From assembly GCA_900544675.1 (NCBI GenBank), contig UQVZ01000027.1:1-41796 (forward strand): a stretch of 41,796 bases of DNA, in the 5' to 3' direction. Positions 24,188 to 32,978 of this stretch are shown piece after piece. This DNA is from an uncultured Bacteroides sp. (GTDB taxonomy: Bacteria; Bacteroidota; Bacteroidia; Bacteroidales; Bacteroidaceae). Each line of letters opens with the position of its first letter. Position 1 is the first letter of the stretch. Below the pieces are notes generated by a model. It was not told where the DNA came from. It made no database searches and saw nothing but the letters and a program-made list of their open reading frames with translations. The translations under genes and the position numbers were made by a program.

Positions 24188-25903
24188 ATGAAACTACATC
24201 ATACATTCAAATATCTGGCACTGACCACCGTTTTAGGACTCGGCCTGTCGGCGTGCGACGACTTTCTGGACCGCCCCGCGGAAGACACCTACAACGTGGA
24301 CAACTTCTATCAGAACGATAACCAGTGCATCCAGGGCGTGAACCCGCTCTATAACTCACCGTGGTTCGACTTCTCACGCGGATTCTTCAAAGTGGGAGAA
24401 GTGCTCTCGGGCAACTACTACTGGGGCTCTTCCCCTTACCTGACCTTTACGGTAAACGGCACCGACGAGGACCTTATCAATATGTCTTACTCGCTGTGGT
24501 CGGTCAACTCGTACGCCAACACCATCCGCGAACGCCTTGCCACCGCCAACGCCTCGGCGGAAACCATCAACACCTGCATCGGCGAATGCCTGGTATGGAA
24601 AGCCATGGCTTACTTCTACCTGGTGCGCACCTTCGGCGCCGTGCCCATCGTGCACAGCAACTCGGAAGACATCGCCGCCGGAAACTACAACGAGAAATAC
24701 AAGGTACAGATTCCCGACGTGTACGAATACATCATCCTGACCCTGGAAAAAGCCATCGAGCTGCTGCCTGAGACCAATGCCGAAGGACGCATCGACCAAT
24801 ATACGGCCAAGGGCCTGCTGGCGAAAGTCTACCTGACCAAGTCGGGCTACGGCATGAGCGGCTCGCGCAACGAAGAGGATTTACGTCAGGCCGCGGCGTA
24901 TGCCAAGGATGTCATCGACAATTCCGGGCGTCACCTGCTCGGCAATTATTCCGACATCTTCCGCCTGGCGAACAACTTCAACGAAGAATGCCTGCTGTCA
25001 TGGCACTGGTCGGCTTCTACCGAGGTATGGACCTGCCAGAACCAGATGCAGTCGGACCTCGCCATCGTCGGTTTCGATGAATTCGGCGACTGCTGGGGAG
25101 GCTACAACGGACCGTCGGTAGACCTGCAGGACGCTTTCGGAGAGAATGCCCTCAGCCCCACACGCTACAACGGCGACGCCCGCCGCAAAGCCACGATGAT
25201 GATGTGCGGCGACACCTACGAATACTTCTGGCAGGACAAAGGCGGATTCAACTACATCGATTTCTGCTTCAGCCCCACCTCGGGAGGTCCCCAGCAATAC
25301 CAAAGCCCTACCGGCGCCAACGAAGTGAAACACCTGTACGGAAACGCTTACGACCACCTTTCGGCCACCGGTGTATCGGCATCCTCGCAACATAGCGGAC
25401 TGAGCACACACCTGCTCCGCCTGGCAGATGTCTACCTGATTTACGCCGAAGCGATGATTGGCAATGCCGGCTCTACCAGTGACGCGTCCGCCATCGACGC
25501 CTTCTATCAGGTGCGCCACCGTTCGGTAAGCACCTACGAGCGTCCGTCTTCCATCACCTGGGAAGACGTATGGAAAGAACGCCGCCTGGAACTGGCTTGC
25601 GAAGGAGACCGCTGGTACGACTTCGTGCGTCTGTCGTACTACGACCCGCAACGCGCCATCGACGAGCTGACCAACCAACGCCGTGACGTCTACTACGGGC
25701 TGAATGTCTTGTATCAACAATACTACCAGACCGGTACGTTCACCGTCGACCCGAGCCAACACCGGTATAACCCGGATGCCGTAAAGCCGAATGTCACCGT
25801 CTCCAGCTTTACGCTGCCTTTCCCGACCGAAGACGTGGTATTCAATCCGCACCTGATGGAAGACCCCATCCACGTGGATGTACGCGCCGAATACAGTTAT
25901 TAA
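24188..25903 (+). CDS. SusD/RagB family nutrient-binding lipoprotein
   Basis: 571 residues with a lipobox at LSAC (Cys23) followed by DDFLDRP, the acidic pattern of surface-exported Bacteroidetes lipoproteins and the usual SusD start. TPR-like helices include WKAMAYFYLVRTFGAVPIV and YTAKGLLAKVYLTKSG. The C-terminal signature is ADVYLIYAEAMIGNAG...SITWEDVWKERRLELACEGDRWYDFVRL. It caps the SusC barrel and delivers oligosaccharide. It starts 25 bases after susC and is followed 21 bases later by the first glycan-binding protein, in one operon. Confidence 0.97.
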   Translation: MKLHHTFKYLALTTVLGLGLSACDDFLDRPAEDTYNVDNFYQNDNQCIQGVNPLYNSPWFDFSRGFFKVGEVLSGNYYWGSSPYLTFTVNGTDEDLINMSYSLWSVNSYANTIRERLATANASAETINTCIGECLVWKAMAYFYLVRTFGAVPIVHSNSEDIAAGNYNEKYKVQIPDVYEYIILTLEKAIELLPETNAEGRIDQYTAKGLLAKVYLTKSGYGMSGSRNEEDLRQAAAYAKDVIDNSGRHLLGNYSDIFRLANNFNEECLLSWHWSASTEVWTCQNQMQSDLAIVGFDEFGDCWGGYNGPSVDLQDAFGENALSPTRYNGDARRKATMMMCGDTYEYFWQDKGGFNYIDFCFSPTSGGPQQYQSPTGANEVKHLYGNAYDHLSATGVSASSQHSGLSTHLLRLADVYLIYAEAMIGNAGSTSDASAIDAFYQVRHRSVSTYERPSSITWEDVWKERRLELACEGDRWYDFVRLSYYDPQRAIDELTNQRRDVYYGLNVLYQQYYQTGTFTVDPSQHRYNPDAVKPNVTVSSFTLPFPTEDVVFNPHLMEDPIHVDVRAEYSY

Positions 25904-25924
25904 TCTCTTAAAAAACGCTGAAAA

Positions 25925-27181
25925 ATGAAAGCAACGACATATATCAAAGGTCTGGCTCTGCTAACCACCCTCTTCACGGGAGCGGCAATGACTTCCTGCG
26001 AAGACGAACCGGACAAATTCGAACTGGCAGAAGGACTGCCCACAGTGCACTATGTGCGCCTGCCCGACCCCGAAGTGGCCGACTCGCTGATTACGGGCGC
26101 TTCCCTCTCGAACACCATCTGCATCGTAGGCGATAACCTGCGCAGCGTGTACGAACTGTACTTCAACGACCAAAAAGCCATCTTGAACACCAGCCTGATG
26201 ACCGACCATACCATCATCGTGGATATCCCGTCGGTCATTCCCGACGTGGTGACCAACAAGATGTACCTGGTGAATATCAACAAAGATACCGTGACGTATG
26301 ACTTCAACACCATCGTTCCGGCACCTCAAATCACTTCGATGACGAACGAATACGCCACCCCGGGCTCGGCCGTGACCGTCAGCGGAAACTATTTCATCGA
26401 TGACCCGAACGTGCCGCTCAGCCTCAGCATCGGCAATGTGGAAGTGACCGAAATCACCGGAATCAGCCAGAACGCCGTGAGCTTCATCGTGCCGCAAGGC
26501 GCTTCTACCGGATACATCAGCGCCACTTCCATCTACGGTACGGGCCAATCCACGTTCCGCTACATGGAAAGCGATGTCTTGTTCGACTTCGACAACGACG
26601 GTGACGACGCCTTGTACAACTACAACGGCTGGCACGCTTCTACCATCGGCACGCTGGCAGAAGTCACTCCGCTGGATAACAATTACCTGATATTCCAAGG
26701 CGACCTGGACAACGGAACATGGGACGACTCGCACTTCGCTTTCGAATACTGGCCCAACGGAGACAACGCAAGTCCCTACCTCAACACGCTGACCGACTTC
26801 AGCAACCTGAGCAACCTGCAATTCAAGTTCGAAGCCAACATCCCCGACGCATGGAGTGCCTGCGCCATGCAGATTATGCTGACCACCAACGCCGAAGTGA
26901 GCGGCTCGAACATGAACAACAGCTTCTTCCAGAACGAGACCTTCCCGCGTGCCCTCTGGATTCCGTGGCAATCATCGGGAAGCTATACCACGGACGGCTG
27001 GACCACCGTAACCATCCCGTTGTCGGAGTTCCGTTTCGGTTCGTCGGGAACAGCCATCAACGCGCTTTCCGCTACAGATATCACCGGATTGACTATCTTT
27101 GTATACGGCGGCGGAGTGACCGGTACGGCTTGTTCTACAACCATCTGTATCGACAACATACGTGTAGTACCTATCCATTAA
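25925..27181 (+). CDS. Surface glycan-binding lipoprotein with IPT/TIG-like domains (SGBP-B type)
   Basis: 418 residues, lipobox TSC (Cys25) followed by EDEPDK, predicting surface display. Two Ig-like IPT/TIG domains are visible: about 40-125 (SNTICIVGDNLRSVYELYFND) and 128-215 (PQITSMTNEYATPGSAVTVS). A C-terminal domain (about 216-418) is rich in aromatics (YNGWHAS, FAFEYWPNGD, ALWIPWQSSG) and ends TICIDNIRVVPIH. This layout matches SGBP-B proteins such as those of xyloglucan loci, whose C-terminal domain binds the glycan. Mannan is the likely ligand here by context. Position directly after susD is standard for SusE-like proteins. Confidence 0.85.
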   Translation: MKATTYIKGLALLTTLFTGAAMTSCEDEPDKFELAEGLPTVHYVRLPDPEVADSLITGASLSNTICIVGDNLRSVYELYFNDQKAILNTSLMTDHTIIVDIPSVIPDVVTNKMYLVNINKDTVTYDFNTIVPAPQITSMTNEYATPGSAVTVSGNYFIDDPNVPLSLSIGNVEVTEITGISQNAVSFIVPQGASTGYISATSIYGTGQSTFRYMESDVLFDFDNDGDDALYNYNGWHASTIGTLAEVTPLDNNYLIFQGDLDNGTWDDSHFAFEYWPNGDNASPYLNTLTDFSNLSNLQFKFEANIPDAWSACAMQIMLTTNAEVSGSNMNNSFFQNETFPRALWIPWQSSGSYTTDGWTTVTIPLSEFRFGSSGTAINALSATDITGLTIFVYGGGVTGTACSTTICIDNIRVVPIH

Positions 27182-27200
27182 CCTTTTAACATGCATATCA

Positions 27201-29108
27201 ATGAAAACAAATAAATTACTGACACTTTGCCTGGCAGGCGCGCTCCTCACGGGAAGCGGCATATCCGTTACTTCCTGCCAAGGCGACGATGTGGATACCA
27301 ACCAGTTTACGGGAGGTATCAGCCTGAACGTATTCGGTCCGAGTCCGGTGGCACGCGGAGGGGAGCTCCGTTTCATCGGAAGCGGAATGGACCAGGTAAC
27401 GGCTGTAGTCATCCCCGGATGCGCGGACATCACCGACATACAGGTCATCAGCGACAAGGAAATCCGTGTCATTGTTCCGCAAGACGCCAAACCGGGACAG
27501 GTTATCCTGCGCACACCGAACGGCGACATCACGACTAAAACCGAACTGACCTTTACCGAACCTATCTCGATCGACGCATTCAGCCCATCAGCCGTACTGC
27601 CGGGCGAAGAAATCACCATCACGGGAGATTACCTGAACCTGATACACGCGGTTATCTTTGCAGACGAAGTGACTGTGCTGGAAGACCAGTTTACTGCCCA
27701 CGACCGCGGGACCATCAGCCTGATTGTGCCCGAAGAAGCACAAAGCGGCCTGGTTATCCTCTCGGATACCGCCGAAGTGCCGAACCTGATTTACTCGGAA
27801 GAAGAACTGGCCGTTACCTTGCCTTCGGTAAGCGAAGTACGACAAATAGCGAATGCCAAACCCGGAAACAGCGTAGAGCTGCAAGGGCAACACCTGAATC
27901 TGGTAAAACAAGTCTTGACCGCCAACGGAAGCGAGGCTGAATTTACCGTGGAGAACAACACATTGCGCTTCGAAATCCCGGCTGATGCAACCGACGGCGA
28001 AGTGAGCATGGTTCCGGCTTCGGGCGTAGAAGTCCCGGTTGCTAACCTGACAATGGCTGTACCGACCGAGGTGCAAGCCACCCCGGCTACCGGACTTCGC
28101 GCGGGAAGCGTCATCACACTGACCGGAACGAATATGGATTTGGTGACCGGCATCACCTTCCCCAATGTAAGCGAAGCGGTAGCACCGACATCGCAAACGG
28201 CAGAACAACTGACCGTCGCTATGCCCGAAACAGCCCGAAGCGGCGACCTGATACTGAATACAGGCAGCGGCAAACAAGTGGCTATAAACATCGAGACCTT
28301 GAAACCGACCGCATCCGGCTATAGCCCCGCAACGGTATCGGCAGGCGAAACGGTCACGATAAACGGCTCTGACCTGGACTTGGTGGTCAGCATTACTTTC
28401 GGCGAGGGAGAAGCCGTGGCCGTAACACCCGGTACGACACTGAATGTAGAAGTGCCCATCACCACGGCAGAAGGCGAAGTGAGCGTAACCGCCATCCTGG
28501 CAAACGGCGAAACCGTGGCTTTCCGGACACTGAACGTGACCAAACCTCAATGCTGTTATGTCACCTCCTGGCCTGAAGACGACATCAAGTCGGGCGCATT
28601 GCTCGAAGTAGGCATCGAAAACGGCGATAAGCTGACCGCCGTTCAACTGAACGGACAAGCCGTACAGTACATCGTGCGCGACGGAAGCCTGCTCGTATCC
28701 CTGCCCGCCGATGTATCGGGCAACGCCACACTGACCCTTGTCTCTTCGAACGGCGAAATGCCCTACGGCATCAGCATCGCCGACGGATCGGCCATCGTAA
28801 TCTATGCTGGTCCTGCCGTAAACGCCGGTAACTGGGAAGGCTATGTACAATTAGAGAGCGGACTCTTTGCCGACGCGCACGTAGGCTCCGTCATCACGGC
28901 GTACATTTCGAACATCGGCGCCGACGCGCAAGGAGCTTTCCAGAACAGCAGTTGGAGTTCCATCGATCCCGCTTACGACGGCTTCGCGCTCTCCGGCGAC
29001 TCGTTCACCATGATTGTCAACGAGAACATCCTGACTCAAATCCAATCGGGCGGACTGATTGTCAAAGGAAAGAATTACACCATCGAATCAGTAACCCTGC
29101 TTAACTAA
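27201..29108 (+). CDS. Surface glycan-binding lipoprotein with tandem Ig-like repeats and C-terminal jelly-roll-like module
   Basis: 635 residues; signal peptide with lipobox VTSC (Cys26) followed by QGDDVD, so probably surface-exposed. Six tandem IPT/TIG-like repeats of about 80-90 residues run from 39 to about 530, each with a G-E/S-x-I-x-(I/L)-x-G...LxLVxxIxF pattern (for example GEEITITGDYLNLIHAVIF, GSVITLTGTNMDLVTGITF, GETVTINGSDLDLVVSITF). They form an elongated stalk. The last 105 residues (531-635, AIVIYAGPAVNAGNWEG ... GLIVKGKNYTIESVTLLN) are a separate module that resembles two copies in the fimbrillin-like lipoprotein at 32979-34949. The stop overlaps the next ATG (TAATG), showing tight coupling with GH26. 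Confidence 0.85.
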   Translation: MKTNKLLTLCLAGALLTGSGISVTSCQGDDVDTNQFTGGISLNVFGPSPVARGGELRFIGSGMDQVTAVVIPGCADITDIQVISDKEIRVIVPQDAKPGQVILRTPNGDITTKTELTFTEPISIDAFSPSAVLPGEEITITGDYLNLIHAVIFADEVTVLEDQFTAHDRGTISLIVPEEAQSGLVILSDTAEVPNLIYSEEELAVTLPSVSEVRQIANAKPGNSVELQGQHLNLVKQVLTANGSEAEFTVENNTLRFEIPADATDGEVSMVPASGVEVPVANLTMAVPTEVQATPATGLRAGSVITLTGTNMDLVTGITFPNVSEAVAPTSQTAEQLTVAMPETARSGDLILNTGSGKQVAINIETLKPTASGYSPATVSAGETVTINGSDLDLVVSITFGEGEAVAVTPGTTLNVEVPITTAEGEVSVTAILANGETVAFRTLNVTKPQCCYVTSWPEDDIKSGALLEVGIENGDKLTAVQLNGQAVQYIVRDGSLLVSLPADVSGNATLTLVSSNGEMPYGISIADGSAIVIYAGPAVNAGNWEGYVQLESGLFADAHVGSVITAYISNIGADAQGAFQNSSWSSIDPAYDGFALSGDSFTMIVNENILTQIQSGGLIVKGKNYTIESVTLLN

Positions 29109-30478
29109 TGACGATTATGAAAAAACTACCTATATATTTATTCGCCGCGGCAACCCTCCTGCTGGCTGCCTGCGACACCGACGTGAAGCACGAGATTGCC
29201 CAAGTGGATGCTCCGACCTTCGTGGCAGCGACTCCCTCGACGGGCAGCAACGTAAAAACGGGCAACGTGACCATCACCTTGCAATACGATAAGAACATTT
29301 ATTTCGCTTCCGAAGACGCCGACCAAATCAACGTATCCGACGGCGGCTCGATAGTCAGTGCCGATGTCATCGGGGTTAGCAATACGTTGACCATCGTGGC
29401 AAACTGCCCCAACCGGGGAGCGACTTACACTATCACCGTTCCGGAAGGACTGGTGACGGGTCCCAATCAAATGCCTGCTCCCGAAGTGAGCCTGACCCTG
29501 AACACCACCGGCATGGATACGACTCCGGTTTATACACTGACCGCCGAAGCGCAAGAGGTGTACGATTTCCTGCAGGCCAACTTCGAGACACGGACCATCT
29601 CCGCCACCATGGCGGTCGACGGTGTATCGGGAGAGACCGGAAGCTGGAATACGGCCGATGCCGAACAAGTCTATGAATGGACCGGACAATACCCGGCCAT
29701 GAACTGCTTCGACTACCTGCACATGGCTTCCTCACCTTCCGATTGGATTGACTATTCGGACATCACACCGGTGAAAGAGTGGTGGGACAACGGAGGTATC
29801 GTGCTGGCCATGTGGCACTGGAACGTACCGAAAGCCGAAGGACAGAATGACCCGAACAACTACACCTCTACCCTGAGCGAAACGACATTCAACATCGACA
29901 ACGCTTTCACCGAAGGAACATGGGAATACAACACCGTACACGCCGACCTGGAAAAGATGGCAGGTTACCTGAAGCTGCTGCACGACGTCAATATCCCCGT
30001 CATCTGGCGACCGCTTCACGAAGCATCCGGCGGATGGTTCTGGTGGGGCAAGAACGCCGACAGCTTCAAGAAGCTTTGGGTGGAAATGTTCGACTATTTC
30101 GAATCGCAAGGCTTGAACAACCTGATTTGGGTATGGACTTCCGAAACGGGAGACACCGACTGGTATCCGGGTGACGAATATGTGGACATCATCGGACGAG
30201 ACCTGTACGGAAACGATGCAGCCGACTGTGCCGCACAATACCAAAATCTCGTAGCCACATACGGAAACAAAATGATTACCCTTAGCGAATGCGGCTCGTA
30301 TGCCGATACCGGCGCGACACTCGGATTGCTCTCCGAACAATGGAACGCAGGCGCACGCTGGTCGTGGTTCATGCCGTGGTACGACGCAGACAACGCCACC
30401 CTGCTCCACGCCGACCAAGCCTGGTGGCAAGACGCCATGAGCCAAGACTATGTAATCAAGCGCGGAGAATTCAAATAA
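29108..30478 (+). CDS. GH26 endo-beta-1,4-mannanase lipoprotein, surface type
   Basis: 456 residues from the ATG overlapping the previous stop; a start three codons later (MKKLPIY) is equally good. The lipobox LLAAC (Cys22) is followed by DTDVKHE, the acidic pattern that favours surface export. An Ig-like domain (about 33-133, PTFVAATPSTGSNVKTGNVT, Big_5-like) precedes the GH26 barrel. The acid/base is E305 in WRPLHEASGGWFWWG and the nucleophile is E394 in ITLSECGSYAD. WHW and WVWTSETGDTDWYPG line the cleft. It probably makes the first cuts in mannan at the cell surface and completes the susC-D-SGBP-GH26 operon segment. Confidence 0.93.
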   Translation: MTIMKKLPIYLFAAATLLLAACDTDVKHEIAQVDAPTFVAATPSTGSNVKTGNVTITLQYDKNIYFASEDADQINVSDGGSIVSADVIGVSNTLTIVANCPNRGATYTITVPEGLVTGPNQMPAPEVSLTLNTTGMDTTPVYTLTAEAQEVYDFLQANFETRTISATMAVDGVSGETGSWNTADAEQVYEWTGQYPAMNCFDYLHMASSPSDWIDYSDITPVKEWWDNGGIVLAMWHWNVPKAEGQNDPNNYTSTLSETTFNIDNAFTEGTWEYNTVHADLEKMAGYLKLLHDVNIPVIWRPLHEASGGWFWWGKNADSFKKLWVEMFDYFESQGLNNLIWVWTSETGDTDWYPGDEYVDIIGRDLYGNDAADCAAQYQNLVATYGNKMITLSECGSYADTGATLGLLSEQWNAGARWSWFMPWYDADNATLLHADQAWWQDAMSQDYVIKRGEFK

Positions 30479-30627
30479 TTAAGTTTGTAAGTTTGTGAGT
30501 TTGTAAGTTCTTGAGTTCTTAAGTTCTTGAGTTCATAAGTTCTTGAGTTCTTAAGTTCTTGAGTTCTTGCAAACTTACAAACTAACCAACTAACAAACTT
30601 AAAAACTAACAAACTCAAAAACTCAAA
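30479..30627. repeat. AAGTTTGT / GAGTTCTT low-complexity inverted repeat
   Basis: The gap between the two GH26 genes consists of AAGTTTGTAAGTTTGTGAG units, then repeated GAGTTCTTAAGTTCTT units, then CAAACTTACAAACT units, which are the inverse of the first part. It can form a long hairpin inside the operon and might tune expression of the genes after it. No promoter motif is seen. Confidence 0.6.
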
Positions 30628-31746
30628 ATGAAACCTATCCATACAATCCTCGCAGGCACTTGCCTTCTCGCATCGATGGCAGCCTGCAACGGCACAACAG
30701 AGCAGAAGACACCCGAGACACGCACTCCCGAGGCACTCGCGATGCTTCAGACCCTGAAGACATTGCCACAGCAAGGCGTCTTTATGTTCGGACATCACGA
30801 TGATCCTGTTTACGGCATCCGCTGGGACGGAGACGAGAACCGGAGTGACGTGAAAAGCGTATGCGGCGACTATCCCGCACTGATGTCGTTCGACCTGGGA
30901 CATATCGAACTGGGAGACAGCGTAAACCTCGACAAGGTTCCCTTCGACCGCATCCGACGCGAAGCCGTAGCCCAATACGAACGGGGCGGAATGACTTCCT
31001 TCAGTTGGCACGCCGACAATCCGCAGACCGGCAAAGACACATGGGACGTGTCCGACTCGACCGTCGTACGCTCCCTTCTGCCCGGCGGAACCAACCATGA
31101 AAAGTTCATCGGCTGGCTCGACCGCGCGGCAGATTTCCTGAACTCGATTCAGACATCCGACGGAACAAAGGTGCCCGTCCTGTTCCGCCCCTGGCACGAA
31201 CATACCGGAAGCTGGTTCTGGTGGGGACAGAAACTCTGCACCACCGAAGAATATAAAGCGTTGTGGCAACTGACCTACAACCGGATGAAGGAGAAAGGAG
31301 CCGACCAGCTATTGTGGGCATACTCGCCGGGAACCGAACCGAACGACACGACCGAATACCTGGAACGCTATCCGGGAGACAGCATCGTCGACCTCATCGG
31401 CGTGGACGCTTATCAGTTCGACAAAGCCGAATACGAGAAAGCCCTCGGCAAGTCGCTGCAGATTATGACCCAAGTAGGCAAATCGCACGACAAAGCCATT
31501 GCCGTCACCGAAACCGGCTTTGAAGCCATCCCCGACTCCACCTGGTGGACCAGCACGCTGCTGCCCATTATCCGGGAATACCCCATCAGCTATGTGCTGG
31601 TATGGCGCAACGCGCGTGAAAAAGAAAACCATTTCTATGCCCCCTACCCGGGACAAGCATCGGCAGAAGACTTCGTGCGGTTCTACGACGACCCGAAAAC
31701 TATTTTTGCAAACGACATGAAACCCTTTGAAACAACCACTAAATAA
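30628..31746 (+). CDS. GH26 beta-mannanase, mannobiose-producing ManA-like
   Basis: 372 residues, shorter and without the Ig-like domain of the first GH26. The signal peptide has a lipobox-like MAAC (Cys20), but the following NGTTEQK is not acidic, so periplasmic anchoring is more likely than surface display. Catalytic residues: E191 in FRPWHEHTGSWFWWG and E295 in AVTETGFE. The N-terminal barrel strand reads GVFMFGHHDDPVYG. It sits directly before GH130, as in the published Bacteroides fragilis cluster where the GH26 releases mannobiose for the epimerase/phosphorylase pathway. GH130 starts 9 bases after it. Confidence 0.93.
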   Translation: MKPIHTILAGTCLLASMAACNGTTEQKTPETRTPEALAMLQTLKTLPQQGVFMFGHHDDPVYGIRWDGDENRSDVKSVCGDYPALMSFDLGHIELGDSVNLDKVPFDRIRREAVAQYERGGMTSFSWHADNPQTGKDTWDVSDSTVVRSLLPGGTNHEKFIGWLDRAADFLNSIQTSDGTKVPVLFRPWHEHTGSWFWWGQKLCTTEEYKALWQLTYNRMKEKGADQLLWAYSPGTEPNDTTEYLERYPGDSIVDLIGVDAYQFDKAEYEKALGKSLQIMTQVGKSHDKAIAVTETGFEAIPDSTWWTSTLLPIIREYPISYVLVWRNAREKENHFYAPYPGQASAEDFVRFYDDPKTIFANDMKPFETTTK

Positions 31747-31754
31747 CCACTGTT

Positions 31755-32930
31755 ATGACTCAGTTTGAAGAAAAAGTAAACCGATTATTCGCCTGCCACG
31801 AGGCACTCATCACACGCAAGAACGAACCCGTAGCAGAAAGCAACGGCGTTTACACACGCTATAAATACCCGATACTGACCGCCGCCCATACTCCCGTATT
31901 CTGGCGGTACGACCTCGACGAGAAAACCAATCCCTACCTGATGGAACGCATCGGGATGAATGCCGTGCTCAACTCGGGCGCCATCAAATGGAACGGGAAA
32001 TACCTGCTCGTCGCCCGTGTGGAAGGTGCCGACCGCAAATCATTCTTCGCCGTGGCAGAAAGCCCGAACGGCATAGACAACTTCCGCTTTTGGGATTACC
32101 CGGTCACGATGCCCGATGACGTAGTGCCCGCCACCAACATCTACGACATGCGCCTCACCGCCCATGAGGACGGATGGATATACGGCATCTTCTGTGCCGA
32201 ACGCCATGACGACAATGCTCCGGCAGGAGATCTTTCGTCCGCTACCGCCACGGCAGGCATCGCACGCACCAAAGACCTGAAGACCTGGGAACGCTTGCCC
32301 GACTTGAAATCGAAAAGCCAGCAGCGCAACGTCGTGCTCCATCCCGAGTTTGTCGACGGCAAATATGCCCTCTACACCCGTCCGCAAGACGGATTCATCG
32401 ATGCCGGAAGCGGCGGAGGCATCGGCTGGGCACTGATAGACGACATCACCCATGCCGAAATAAAGGAAGAGAAAATCATCGACCTGCGCTACTATCACAC
32501 CATCAAGGAAGTGAAAAACGGCGAAGGTCCCCATCCCATCAAGACACCGAAAGGCTGGCTGCACCTGGCACACGGCGTGCGTGGCTGCGCTTCCGGTCTG
32601 CGCTACGTATTATATATGTATATGACCGCGCTGGACGACCCTACCCGGCTCATCGCCTCACCGGGCGGATACTTCATGGCTCCCGAAGGTGAAGAACGTG
32701 TCGGCGATGTCTCGAACGTGCTCTTCGCCAACGGCTGGATTGCCGATGACGACGGCACAGTATACATCTATTACGCCTCATCCGATACCCGGATGCACGT
32801 GGCGGTTTCCACCATCGACAAGCTGACGGACTATTGCCTGAACACGCCGCAAGACGGGCTGACCACCTCGGCATCGGTAGAAACGCTGAAAAAGCTTATC
32901 GACAAGAACCTGAAGCTGGACATTCGGTAA
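31755..32930 (+). CDS. GH130 4-O-beta-D-mannosyl-D-glucose phosphorylase
   Basis: 391 residues, cytoplasmic, no signal peptide. It phosphorolyses mannosyl-glucose to alpha-mannose-1-phosphate and glucose. The catalytic aspartate lies at D131 in ATNIYDMRL, the same position as reported for the B. fragilis enzyme. Other GH130 subfamily 1 marks: NSGAIKWNGKYLLVARVEG, KSQQRNVVLHPEFVDGKYALYTRP, and GEGPHPIKTPKGWLHLAHGV. The last two carry the histidines and arginines that bind phosphate. The C-terminal about 30 residues form the helical tail of GH130_1. It links mannanases, transporter and 2-epimerase into one route. Confidence 0.95.
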   Translation: MTQFEEKVNRLFACHEALITRKNEPVAESNGVYTRYKYPILTAAHTPVFWRYDLDEKTNPYLMERIGMNAVLNSGAIKWNGKYLLVARVEGADRKSFFAVAESPNGIDNFRFWDYPVTMPDDVVPATNIYDMRLTAHEDGWIYGIFCAERHDDNAPAGDLSSATATAGIARTKDLKTWERLPDLKSKSQQRNVVLHPEFVDGKYALYTRPQDGFIDAGSGGGIGWALIDDITHAEIKEEKIIDLRYYHTIKEVKNGEGPHPIKTPKGWLHLAHGVRGCASGLRYVLYMYMTALDDPTRLIASPGGYFMAPEGEERVGDVSNVLFANGWIADDDGTVYIYYASSDTRMHVAVSTIDKLTDYCLNTPQDGLTTSASVETLKKLIDKNLKLDIR

Positions 32931-32978
32931 ACGGAAATTTTCATTACCCACTCTATTAACCATCAAAAAAACATCAGT

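Noticed and set aside
20887..24189. 387- and 680-codon frames antisense to susC
   Set aside because: They mirror the SusC coding bias and have V/H/R-rich unstructured translations.
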